Below are positions 47,378 to 56,754 of a stretch of DNA of 64,000 nucleotides, piece by piece. The notes under the pieces were generated by a model, which did no database searches, had not been told where the DNA came from, and saw only the letters and a list, made by a program, of their open reading frames with translations. Origin of the DNA: Proteus terrae (GTDB lineage: Bacteria; Pseudomonadota; Gammaproteobacteria; Enterobacterales; Enterobacteriaceae); assembly GCF_003144325.1 (NCBI RefSeq), contig NZ_PENS01000005.1, positions 124,001 through 188,000 of the forward strand, given 5' to 3'. Within the stretch, counting starts at the first letter, position 1. Each line of letters opens with the position of its first letter. The position numbers and the translations under genes are program-made.

Positions 47378-50240
47378 AGATTTTAAGCAGTCTATTTTAC
47401 ACAGCTTTGTAGATCATCAGATACAAGCGAAAGATCACCTTAAAGCTGAGGTTTTTACAAATCAAAGTTATGATGATCAATTGTTGTCAGGCATTATTGA
47501 TCGATTAAAAAATGTAAAATCATTTGATATTGCGGTCGCTTTTGTGACTAAATCGGGCTTATCTCTACTTAAAACAATCTTGTCAGATTTGTCTCTTAGA
47601 GGAATTACTGGCTGACTTCTAACATCAGATTATTTAACATTTAACCATCCTGATACATTTAAAGAATTACTAAAAATCTCTAATTTAGAAGTGAAGATTT
47701 CGACAAAACAGGGATTCCATGCCAAAGGCTATTTTTTTCATTATGAAAATTACTCAACTACAATTATTGGTAGCTCAAATCTAACGGCAAATGCATTAAA
47801 GATAAATTATGAATGGAATCTCGCTATTACGAGCTATCAAGATGGTGATATCTACAAAAAATTACGAGATATATTTGAAGATGAGTGGGGAGCTAGTGAG
47901 TTATTAGATTTGGTTTTTATCAATAAATATACGATTGAATATCAGAAAAATAACAAGCTATACCAGCAAGATAACTCAATATCTGAAGTAGTTAATACAG
48001 ACATAATTAAACCAAATAAAATGCAGCAAGATGCTTTGCTAAATCTTAAGGCTTTAAGAGATCAAGATAAAAAAAAAGCGCTTATTATTTCTGCTACCGG
48101 AAGTGGTAAAACATATTTATCTGCCTTTGAAATACAAAATGCTAAACCCAAGAGAATGCTGTTTCTGGCACACAGAGAACAAATTTTATTAAAGGCATCC
48201 GAAAGTTTTAAAAAAATTATTCCCGCCTCATCAGAGATTGAATATGGTATTTTTTCGGGCAATCAAAAAAATTTAAACGCTAATTATCTTTTTGCGACAA
48301 TACAAACTTTGTCACAGACAGAATACTTAGATAAGTTTTCAGCTGATCATTTTGATTATATTATTATTGATGAAGTCCATAAAGTTGGTGCTACTTCATA
48401 TCAAAAAATTTTAGATTATTTTAAACCGAAATTTTTACTTGGTATGACTGCTACGCCAGAAAGAACAGATGGATTTAATATTTTTGAAATGTTTAACTAC
48501 AACGTTGCATATGAGATCCGCTTGAAAGACGCATTAGAAATGGATTTAGTTGCGCCTTTTCATTATTTTGGCGTGGTGGATTATGAGCTTAATGGCGAAT
48601 TAATTGATAATTTATCCAATCTGAAACATTTAGTTAGTGACGAGCGAGTCGATTTTCTAATTGAAAAAATAGAATATTATGGGTATTCAGGTGATTCACC
48701 CAAAGGTTTAATATTTTGTCGTTCACTAGATGAAGCAAGAGATCTTTCAGATGAATTCAATAATAGAAGTTATAGAACTGTAGCATTGTCGGGAGAAGAT
48801 CCACAGGAATATAGAGCACACACTATTAAGCGGCTTGAGGTTGGAGAAATTCAGTATATTTTTGTTGTGGATATATTTAATGAAGGCATTGATATTCAAT
48901 GTTTAAATCAAGTGATTATGATGAGACAAACGGAATCAAGCATCATATTCATTCAGCAACTAGGTAGAGGATTGCGCAAATTTCCAACTAAAGAATATCT
49001 AGTTGTTATTGATTTTATAGGGAATTATCAGAAGAACTATTTGATCCCAATAGCCTTGATGGGTGATAACTCATTGAATAAAGAAACTATCAGACGAGCA
49101 GCTATTGATCCTGGTAATTTGTATGGTTTAAGTAATATTAGCTTTGAAAAAATAGCACAGGAGAGAGTGCTTAAGGCTATTTCTTCCGTCAAACTTGATA
49201 GTGTTCGATCCATCAAAAAGGCTTACATTGATTTAAAAAACCGTATAGGCCGTATCCCGTTATTGTTGGATTTTATTACCAATAATAGTGTAGATCCTAG
49301 TGTTATAGCCAGTTCATATAAAACATATGATGACTTTATTGCCTCAATGGAAGGACAACCCATAAAAACTTTTGGGGTATATGCGGATGCCGTTTTGTTG
49401 TTCTTAATGAGGGAGTTATTAAATGGTAAACGCTTACATGAAGTTTTATTATTAGAAACTTTATATATCCAATCTACATTATTACATGCTAATTATTTAA
49501 AAGTTTTAGATGATAATCAAGTTAGTTATACAGTAGAAACTATAATTTCTGTCCAAAGAATATTGAATTATGATTTTTGGGGAGAGATTGAACGAAAAAG
49601 GTATGGTGGATCTTCTTTAGTTATTTATGATGAGGCATCAGAAAATTATATTCTGGCATCAGAAATAAAAAATCTATTAGAATGTAATCAAGAGTTTAAA
49701 AATCGCTTCTTAGATATTATAAATGTAGCAAAAGCGAAAAATAAAAAATACTCTTCATCTACACCATTAAAACTGTATGAGCGTTACAGTAGAAAAGATA
49801 TATGTCGATTATTAAATTGGCATAAGGACGAATCAAGTACTATTTATGGTTATCGCCTTAAACATAACACACTGCCTATTTTCACAACTTATCAAAAAAC
49901 GGAAGATTTGAATTCCAAGGTGCATTATGAAGATAAGATATTAAGTCCAGATCTTATCAAATGGTATAGTAAGTCTAAGCAAACACGAAATTCAGGACCA
50001 ATGCTTGAAATATTTCAATCTCAAAAAGATAAAACAGCTGTAATACATTTTTTTATTAAAAAAGATGATTCTGAAGGTACAGAATTTTATTATTTAGGCC
50101 CAGCTGATATCGTTGAAGATTCGATTATGGATGAGCAAGCAACAGAGATCGATGGAGGAAAAACACACTCTATTGTATCAATGCATTTGCGTTTACATTA
50201 TTCGATAGAATTAAGTTTGTATCATTATTTAATTGCCTAA
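47370..50240 (+). pseudogene. PLD-like nuclease / SF2 helicase / DUF3427 protein, interrupted by TGA
   Basis: One reading frame of 957 codons with a single in-frame TGA at 47613-47615 (codon 82, GITG-stop-LLTSDYL), where CGA (Arg) would be the simplest ancestral codon. Domains in order: PLD-like nuclease (about 30-200; H117-x-K in FHAKGYFF and GSSNLTANA), SF2 helicase (about 215-560; Walker A SATGSGKTYLS with K247, DEVH at 334-337, FNEGIDIQ, QQLGRGLRK), and a C-terminal DUF3427 domain (about 790-957; YSRKDICRLLNWHKDESSTIYGYR). ATG 47691 could restart an 849-aa protein that keeps the HxK motif and helicase but lacks the N-terminus. It is probably inactive or phase-variable by mutation. Confidence 0.82.
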
Positions 50241-50360
50241 AGAGGCTTTTATTTTGTTTAAAAAGAGTACTAGCTGACACTTACTGGGCTATATCTTAAA
50301 TTACTGTGAATATAGCTATGTTAATAAGCTCAGTGTTTTAGAGCCGTACAAAATATACTC

Positions 50361-50419
50361 GACAAGTTTTCTTTGGGAACCATATAAAAAACGGACCTCA
50401 ATGAGGTCCGTTTTTTTAT
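50361..50419 (+). repeat. Right direct repeat (attR-like) with decayed tRNA-Leu 3' end
   Basis: The 41-nt segment 50379-50419 repeats 45603-45644 (ACCATAT, A-run, CGGACCTC / GAGGTCCG, T7AT) with one A missing. The bases before it (CAAGTTTTCTTTGGGAACCA, 50363-50382) resemble the tRNA-Leu 3' end CAAGTCCCGCCCTGGGCACCA. This marks the right boundary of the island and also makes a terminator for the helicase gene and the convergent dehydrogenase gene. Confidence 0.7.
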
Positions 50420-50431
50420 ATCTGCTTAATA

Positions 50432-51601
50432 TTAGAAACAAGCTTCCAAAATATCGAGGACATCTTTAGTGGTTAGCTTTTTATAGCCTCTACCAATAAT
50501 TGTGGTTGATTGTGCAATCTCAGGAAGCATCTCTCTTGTTGCACCTAAGTCTTCTAATGAAGTCACAATACCGCACTCTTTTGTGAAATGTTCTAGTGCA
50601 TCAATACCTTCAAGTGCAATTTGATCTTGTGTTTTTCCCTCTGCGGAAATTCCCCATACTTGAGTTGCAAATCGTACAAATTTCTCAATACCAAACTTAT
50701 AGATAAAACGATAATAAGGTAGAGAAATTGCAGCAAGTCCCATTCCATGCGCACAGTCTGTATAAGCCCCTAATTGATGCTCAATCATATGGACTTGCCA
50801 ATCTTGTGTTTTTGATAATCCTGTGAGGGTATTTAGTGCAAGTGTTGCATTCCACATAAGATTACTTCTTGCTTCGTAATCACTTGGATTTTTAAGTGCG
50901 ATACGTAAATTATCAATCGAAGATTTTAATAAACTTTCAATTAAGTAATCTGTTGTGTTTGCACCTTGATCAGAAAAATATTGCTCCATCAAGTGCGACA
51001 TCGTGTCAAAAACACCACTTACCATCTGATACTGAGAAACAGAAAACGTATATTCTGGATTTAAAATCGAAAATTTAGGGAATACATTTGCAGGAAATAC
51101 ACGTCCAATTTTATATTTAGTCTCTTCATGGGTAATGACTGAGCCACCATTCATTTCAGAGCCTGTGCCTACCATGGTAAGAATTGATGCGACAGGGACA
51201 ATTTTATTGGTCACATCTTGATATTCAACCCAGTATTTTTGAAAAGGATCTTCATCTTCACAATAGGCTGAAATGGAAATGCCTTTTGCACAATCAATAA
51301 CAGAGCCACCACCGACGGCTAAAATTAAGCTGACGTTATGCTCACGAACTAATTGAGCGCCTTCCATCATTTTTGCATAAGTTGGATTAGGCATCACACC
51401 TGATAACTCAACCACTTTTTTTCCTGCATGTTTGAGTATTGCAATCACTTCATCATAAAGGCCATTAGATTTGATTGCATTACGACCGTACATCAGCATG
51501 ATGGTTTCACCATAATGTGATAATTCATCATTTAATTTAGCAAGAGAGTTCTTACCAAAATGAATAGTTGTCGGGTTGTAGTAAGTAAAATCGAGTTGCA
51601 T
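50432..51601 (-). CDS. Iron-type alcohol dehydrogenase (YqhD/BDH-like)
   Basis: A 389-aa group III alcohol dehydrogenase. The NADPH-binding GGGSVIDCAKGIS and metal-binding region (DTMSHLMEQYF, EHQLGAYTDCAHGMGLAAISLPYYR) are present. It is closest in pattern to YqhD, which reduces short aldehydes with NADPH and protects from reactive aldehydes. It lies 242 bp downstream of an AraC regulator on the same strand; in E. coli the YqhC regulator is divergent from YqhD, so the arrangement differs but the pairing is kept. Confidence 0.9.
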   Translation of the reverse strand: MQLDFTYYNPTTIHFGKNSLAKLNDELSHYGETIMLMYGRNAIKSNGLYDEVIAILKHAGKKVVELSGVMPNPTYAKMMEGAQLVREHNVSLILAVGGGSVIDCAKGISISAYCEDEDPFQKYWVEYQDVTNKIVPVASILTMVGTGSEMNGGSVITHEETKYKIGRVFPANVFPKFSILNPEYTFSVSQYQMVSGVFDTMSHLMEQYFSDQGANTTDYLIESLLKSSIDNLRIALKNPSDYEARSNLMWNATLALNTLTGLSKTQDWQVHMIEHQLGAYTDCAHGMGLAAISLPYYRFIYKFGIEKFVRFATQVWGISAEGKTQDQIALEGIDALEHFTKECGIVTSLEDLGATREMLPEIAQSTTIIGRGYKKLTTKDVLDILEACF

Positions 51602-51843
51602 TTTGATATCCTATTGCAATATTAATTTGATAGCTATCTCATTGAAGTATAGTTTGTTCTTTTAACTTCAAGAAATATTGGTCTATTTTTGTTTAATAGA
51701 GATGCTATCGCTTCTACATTGAGATATGAATGTCCGATCTTCTTAGTCTCTTGCCTAATTTTCCAAAAGATAAAAGAGTGATAATAAATAATATAAATAG
51801 GTAAAAAAGATAAAACGATTGGACTTATAAAAAGTGGTTGTAT

Positions 51844-52755
51844 TCAAATATTGTTAGATTCTTTGAGCATCTTAATATCGGTTGCTGGAGGTGATCCAAA
51901 TAATCGACTATATTCACGACTAAATTGAGAAGGGCTTTCATAACCAACTCGGAAAGTGGTTGTTATTGCACCTAGATTTTCAGTTAACATCAATCGACGG
52001 GCTTCACTGAGTCGTAATTTTTTTTGGAATTGAAGCGGAGTCATTGATGTCATTGTTTTAAAATGAGTATAAAAAGCAGATTTACTCATTCCTGAACATG
52101 AAGCCAATTCATTGATGTTTAATGGTTTTATATAATTACTTTTTAGCCAATCAATCGCTTTAGCAATTTGATGACTATGGCTACCTGCTGTGACAATTTG
52201 ATTTAATCGCTCACCTTGCTCGGTAATCAGTAGACGATAGAAAATTTCACGTTTTATACCAGAAGCAAGGATTTTAATACTATCAGGCTCATCAAGAAGA
52301 GTGAGTAAGCGAATAAACGCATTGACTAAAGGTTCTGATAATTCACCAACAGCAATGCCTTTTGGGGTATTCGAATCTGAGCTAAATGTTAATTCACTAT
52401 CAACGATAAGTTGTGATATTTGTTGCAGATCTAACTCCATAACTAGCCCTAAAAACGGTTTCTCGTCGCTGGCTCTCATAATATTTGCCATAACAGAGAG
52501 TTCTATTGAAGAAATTAAAAAATGGTTGGCATCGTAAATAAAGCTTTCTTCTCCTAAGATCACTCTCTTTTCGCCCTGGGCAATTAAACAGATCCCTGAT
52601 TTATGAGTATGGCTGGTAATTGGTGTAGGAGAAGTCCAGTGTGTTAGTGTTAATCCCGGAATTTGAGTTTCAAATTGATTAGTATTGTGAGTCCATTTTT
52701 TAATTTGCATGGCTAGCTTTTGAGTTAATGACGCCATGTTTTCTAATTTATTCAT
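51844..52755 (-). CDS. AraC-family regulator with AraC_N domain (YqhC-like)
   Basis: A 303-aa regulator. The N-terminal ligand domain (about 15-185) has the cupin-type pattern of PF06719 (TSPTPITSHTHKSGICLIAQGEKRV). The C-terminal double HTH is about 200-300 (INELASCSGMSKSAFYTHFKTMTSMTPLQFQKKLRL, then VGYESPSQFSREYSRLFG). YqhC-type regulators respond to aldehydes and activate the dehydrogenase gene; the adjacent YqhD-like gene fits that role. Confidence 0.88.
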   Translation of the reverse strand: MNKLENMASLTQKLAMQIKKWTHNTNQFETQIPGLTLTHWTSPTPITSHTHKSGICLIAQGEKRVILGEESFIYDANHFLISSIELSVMANIMRASDEKPFLGLVMELDLQQISQLIVDSELTFSSDSNTPKGIAVGELSEPLVNAFIRLLTLLDEPDSIKILASGIKREIFYRLLITEQGERLNQIVTAGSHSHQIAKAIDWLKSNYIKPLNINELASCSGMSKSAFYTHFKTMTSMTPLQFQKKLRLSEARRLMLTENLGAITTTFRVGYESPSQFSREYSRLFGSPPATDIKMLKESNNI

Positions 52756-52884
52756 ATGGGCTCCATACGGGATAAAGCGATTAATGTTGCGATAGTTATA
52801 AAATTATAATGTATGAGATGAATATTAGAAAATTATTTGATTTATCTTTAATAAGAAATTTGGAAGGTAAACATTAAAAAAAAG

Positions 52885-52914
52885 ACAGGCTGCGCCTAAT
52901 AAATCACAGCCTTA
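52885..52914 (-). terminator. Terminator of the DUF305 gene
   Basis: Read on the minus strand: AGGCTGTG / CGCAGCCT stem (one mismatch) with a 10-nt loop and then a T8 run, after the stop at 52923. Confidence 0.8.
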
Positions 52915-52922
52915 TAAATTTA

Positions 52923-53294
52923 TTATTTATCGGTTCTATTTTTTTCTAACCATTTTTGCATTTGTTCTATTTCAGGGCCTTGCGCATCAATAATAGCTTG
53001 AGCTAGTTTACGCATTTCAGGATCAGTACCATATTTCAACTCAATTTTAGCCATATCAATAGCGCCTAAATGGTGGGCTATCATGCCATCAGCAAAAGCA
53101 ACATCTGCATTATCAGTATTCATTCCTTTTGCCATATCAGCATGCATTTTATTCATGGAATCATTGAGTTCCTTTTGCATTGGTGAGCTGTTATGAGGTG
53201 TATCCATATTCATGGTCATATGTGTATTATTTGCCATTGCACCAAAAGAGATAGCACTCATTAAAATAACCGCAGCAGGTAAAATCTTTTTCAT
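52923..53294 (-). CDS. DUF305 (CopM-like) copper-binding exported protein
   Basis: A 123-aa exported protein with a signal peptide (ISFGAMA then NNTHM). It is Met/His-rich at the mature N-terminus (HMTMNMDTPHNSSPM), then the DUF305 motif FADGMIAHHLGAIDMAKIEL and QGPEIEQMQKWL. DUF305/CopM proteins bind copper in the periplasm. A CueR-type promoter sits directly upstream, which supports copper-induced expression. Confidence 0.85.
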   Translation of the reverse strand: MKKILPAAVILMSAISFGAMANNTHMTMNMDTPHNSSPMQKELNDSMNKMHADMAKGMNTDNADVAFADGMIAHHLGAIDMAKIELKYGTDPEMRKLAQAIIDAQGPEIEQMQKWLEKNRTDK

Positions 53295-53329
53295 AACAGT
53301 TTCCTTTAATTTATCGTGAAATTGTTATC

Positions 53330-53360
53330 ACTCTAAAGATTCCCCCTAGGGGAAGGTCAA
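53330..53360 (-). promoter_or_regulatory. CueR/MerR-type promoter of the DUF305 gene
   Basis: On the minus strand, -35 TTGACC (53360-53355) and -10 TAGAGT (53335-53330) are separated by a 19-bp spacer carrying the dyad TTCCCCTAGGGGGAA. The long spacer and the CCTTCCCC...GGGGAA dyad are the hallmark of MerR/CueR promoters (compare E. coli copA and cueO). No cueR gene is adjacent. Confidence 0.82.
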
Positions 53361-53580
53361 TGTTGTTATTCAAAGTTTAATATTCTTTACCTTTAATGAC
53401 GTAATTACAAAAATAGTCTTTTAACATATTTTATTTCAATTGGTTATATATCAATATCTAATTTATACCTCTTTGCAGACTCGGAATTTCTTTATAAAAA
53501 AAGAAAATTAATGATAACTATTCCCATTAAAGCTATTTTGCTATAAAGTTGTATTAATAATGCAACTTTAAGGTGGCTAT

Positions 53581-54366
53581 ATGGATAATCAAATTACAAC
53601 GCAATCTATGTCTCAAGAACCATCAAAAGCAGGGCATACCTTTTTAGCGAGTTTAGGGAAAACACGTTTAAGACCGGGCGGTGTAGAGGCATCTGATTGG
53701 TTAATTAATAATGCACATTTTACATCATCAAGCCATGTTCTTGAGATTGCTTGCAATATGGCGACAACTTCGATCGAGATTGCCAAGAAATACGGTTGTC
53801 ATATCATTGCTATCGATATGGATGATAATGCTTTGTCTCATGCGAAAAAAAATGTCGATAGTGCTCAATTATCACATTTGATCCAATTAACAAAAGCCAA
53901 TGCGTTATCTTTGCCTTTTCCTGATAATACTTTTGATATTGTGATAAATGAAGCGATGCTGACAATGTATGCAGATAAAGCCAAAGCAAAACTAGTTAAA
54001 GAGTATTACCGCGTTTTAAAACCAGGTGGCTTATTATTAACCCACGATATTATGAAGAAAAATGATGAGGTTAATAGAAACAACTTAATCGATGTAGTGA
54101 AATCAAATGTAGCACCTATGTTTCTGCAAGAGTGGCACGACTTATTTATTAATGTTGGTTTTTCAGAAGTAAAAATAAAATCAGGTAATATGAGTTTAAT
54201 GTCACCTATTGGTTTCATTCGTGATGAAGGATTATTTAGGACTGCAAAAATAATTAAGAATGGGGTGATAAAAAAGAGAAATAGATCACGATTCTTATCA
54301 ATGTTCCGTTTTTTTAGAGAGAATCGACATGTTTTAAATTATATTGCATGTTGTTCTAAAAAATAA
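53581..54366 (+). CDS. Class I SAM-dependent methyltransferase
   Basis: A 261-aa methyltransferase of the Methyltransf_11 type. SAM motif I is HVLEIACNMATTS (about 55-67), motif II is IIAIDMDDNALSHAKK, then NALSLPFPDNTFDIVINEAM and RVLKPGGLLLTHDIM. A basic C-terminal extension (about 220-261) follows. Substrate unknown. An AAGGTGG ribosome site lies just before ATG 53581. It is a single gene, not obviously linked to the copper gene upstream. Confidence 0.87.
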   Translation: MDNQITTQSMSQEPSKAGHTFLASLGKTRLRPGGVEASDWLINNAHFTSSSHVLEIACNMATTSIEIAKKYGCHIIAIDMDDNALSHAKKNVDSAQLSHLIQLTKANALSLPFPDNTFDIVINEAMLTMYADKAKAKLVKEYYRVLKPGGLLLTHDIMKKNDEVNRNNLIDVVKSNVAPMFLQEWHDLFINVGFSEVKIKSGNMSLMSPIGFIRDEGLFRTAKIIKNGVIKKRNRSRFLSMFRFFRENRHVLNYIACCSKK

Positions 54367-54581
54367 TTTAATCAAGAAAAATTTATATATTAATTAATGG
54401 CACCTAAGTAAAACTAGGTGCTTGTTTTCTTTTATAAATAAGAATAAATAGAACTGTATACCTCCGTAATAAAATGTAAAAAATAAAAAGAATCGTAATC
54501 CAGATTGAACCCAATTTATTTTGACTATATATATTAAAAAAGAAATATTAAAATAGAAATAATTTATATGTGGAGTTTAAT

Positions 54582-55001
54582 ATGAAACAGATACTTATTA
54601 TTGCTGGGGGGATATTGTCGCTGACTATTATACTGGCTATTCTTGTTGCTATTTTAATTGTTTCTGTCATTAAAGAAAATACTGCTGAGTTTTGGAATGA
54701 AAGCCGCGAAGTGATTGAAAGTTCGTCATCTACCGTACGTGAAACTGTTTCTAGCGTAGATGCAAAACGCGATACGCTTATGGCTATTTATCAATCTAAA
54801 AATAACAATGGAAGCTGTCAGCAGTTAGCTGAAAAGCTAAATGATGTTGAAAAAGCACTTTCTAATGGAAATTTAACGTTACCACGATCTGCAAAAGAAC
54901 AAATTTCGACTGTCAAAAATGCTTTCGATGGTTCAACATCATCTACGAAAAATATTGCTTGCGAACAGGCACTTCAAGTTATTAATGACTTGAGTCAGTA
55001 A
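54582..55001 (+). CDS. Small membrane-anchored/exported protein of unknown function
   Basis: A 139-aa protein from ATG 54582 (GGAG 6 nt upstream; a GTG at 54570 is open). One N-terminal membrane segment (about 4-27, IIAGGILSLTIILAILVAILIVSVI) is followed by a helical hydrophilic part with two cysteines (SCQQLAEKLNDVEKAL, NIACEQALQVIND). The two-Cys helical ending recalls DUF5339-type proteins, but I am not sure. Single gene. Confidence 0.6.
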   Translation: MKQILIIAGGILSLTIILAILVAILIVSVIKENTAEFWNESREVIESSSSTVRETVSSVDAKRDTLMAIYQSKNNNGSCQQLAEKLNDVEKALSNGNLTLPRSAKEQISTVKNAFDGSTSSTKNIACEQALQVINDLSQ

Positions 55002-55460
55002 TCTCAATATCCTTTCTATTTTTATTTATCTTTTGTCCAACAGTAAGATTATTTCTGACTATTAAATTAATATCTCTTAACTTAATTCAATGAATATGCG
55101 ATATATTTTTCTTGAAAAGAGCATATTTTTACTCTTCAACCTAAAATAGTGATAGGTCATTTATATCTATAATCTCTCTATTAGAAGATTATGTTAACGT
55201 TAAAAAGAAGTTGCGGAGGGGATTCAAAATCATGATATGAGATGCTAAAATTGATAGCTGATTCGCTTTAGCAATGAGATTTAGTGATGATTTGGTTTAT
55301 TTTTTGTTTCTAATAAAATGCATTTTTATCTTTATGTTATTTTTTTATTTTCAATATAATAAATCCATTTTAACTCAAGTAAGAAAAGTAAATCAGACAA
55401 AAGCTTCTGTAAAAAGCATGGCATATATATCAATATAATTTAAGAAAACATCGATTAATT
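55002..55460. other. AT-rich gap upstream of sotB
   Basis: About 460 bp. A small inverted repeat (GCTAAA / TTTAGC at 55243-55272) is the only structure noted; no ORF or RNA gene is evident. Confidence 0.45.
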
Positions 55461-56690
55461 ATGAATATAGCAGCATCAAATGTAACTGAAGTTAGCCGTC
55501 AAACAGCGTGGATCAGAGTAATAATATTATCATTTGCAGCTTTCGTTTTTAATACAACAGAATTTGTTCCGGTTGCACTGTTAAGTGATATTTCTGAAAG
55601 CTTCGGCATGGTTCCAGCTCAAACAGGTTTAATGATCACAATATATGCTTGGGTTGTTGCTTTAATGTCTTTGCCTTTAATGATAATGACAAGCAAAATT
55701 GAGCGACGTAAGCTACTTATTATTTTATTTATTCTCTTTATTTTAAGTCATATTTTATCTGGTATAGCATGGGACTTTAAATCGTTGATAGCAGGGCGTA
55801 TAGGTGTTGCGTTTTCTCATGCCGTATTCTGGTCTATTACTGCATCACTGGCTATTAGAGTCGCGCCTGCGGGTAAACGAGCTCAAGCATTAGGTTTATT
55901 AGCGACAGGAACTGCATTAGCAACTGTACTTGGTTTGCCTTTAGGTCGCGTTGTTGGACAATGGTTAGGATGGCGTGCAACATTTATGGGAATTGGTGTT
56001 TTAGCTTTAATTACCATGTTTGCATTAATGCGCTATTTACCTTTATTACCAAGTGAGCATTCGGGATCATTAAAAAGTGTGCCCGTGTTATTAAAACGTG
56101 GACCATTAATGGGTATTTTTCTGTTAACCGTAATCGCGGTTACTGCACACTTTACCGCTTATAGTTATATAGAGCCTTTTGTTGTTGATATTGCCAATTT
56201 AGATCAAAACTTTGCCACCTTGGTTTTACTTATTTTTGGTGGTGCAGGTATTGTGGGAAGTATTTTATTTAGTCGTTATAGTACCAAAATGCCAACATCA
56301 CTCTTGTTCTTTGCCTTAATTTTGCTGACATTCTGTTTAAGCTTATTAATGATGAGTAGCCAAAGTTTAATGACATTTATTGCACTGATTATATTTTGGG
56401 GCATCGGCTTTATGTGCATTTGTCTTGGAATGCAAGTCAAAGTGATTGATTTAGCCCCTGATGCAACAGATATCGCCATGTCCATTTACTCGGGTATTTT
56501 TAATATTGGTATCGGTGCTGGAGCACTGATTGGTAATCAAGTTATCTTACATGCCGGCATGACAAACATCGGCTATGCAGGAACAATATTAAGTGTTATC
56601 GCTGTGGTTTGGTGTGGTTTTATCTTTAATCGCTATCGTGTTTCCATGGGCGGAAAGCCTCGTCAAAAAAATCAGCTTCATCAACACTAA
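55461..56690 (+). CDS. sotB: MFS sugar efflux transporter SotB
   Basis: A 409-aa major-facilitator protein with 12 hydrophobic segments. The start [20 protein letters not shown] and the region [25 protein letters not shown] match SotB/YdeA, which exports arabinose and IPTG-like sugars in E. coli. It ends at a strong hairpin (AAGGCATCT / AGATGCCTT) shared with the convergent DUF262 operon. Confidence 0.9.
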   Translation: MNIAASNVTEVSRQTAWIRVIILSFAAFVFNTTEFVPVALLSDISESFGMVPAQTGLMITIYAWVVALMSLPLMIMTSKIERRKLLIILFILFILSHILSGIAWDFKSLIAGRIGVAFSHAVFWSITASLAIRVAPAGKRAQALGLLATGTALATVLGLPLGRVVGQWLGWRATFMGIGVLALITMFALMRYLPLLPSEHSGSLKSVPVLLKRGPLMGIFLLTVIAVTAHFTAYSYIEPFVVDIANLDQNFATLVLLIFGGAGIVGSILFSRYSTKMPTSLLFFALILLTFCLSLLMMSSQSLMTFIALIIFWGIGFMCICLGMQVKVIDLAPDATDIAMSIYSGIFNIGIGAGALIGNQVILHAGMTNIGYAGTILSVIAVVWCGFIFNRYRVSMGGKPRQKNQLHQH

Positions 56691-56710
56691 ATAAGTATTT
56701 CCACGATATA

Positions 56711-56747
56711 AAGGCATCTATTCAATATGAAAGATGCCTTTTTTATT
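56711..56747. terminator. Terminator between sotB and the DUF262 operon
   Basis: A 9-bp stem AAGGCATCT / AGATGCCTT with T-rich tail on the plus strand, between convergent units. Confidence 0.85.
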
Positions 56748-56754
56748 AATAAAT

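Noticed and set aside
47613-47615. Selenocysteine or programmed read-through at the helicase TGA
   Set aside because: No stem-loop of bacterial SECIS type is visible just after the TGA, and a CGA-to-TGA change explains it.
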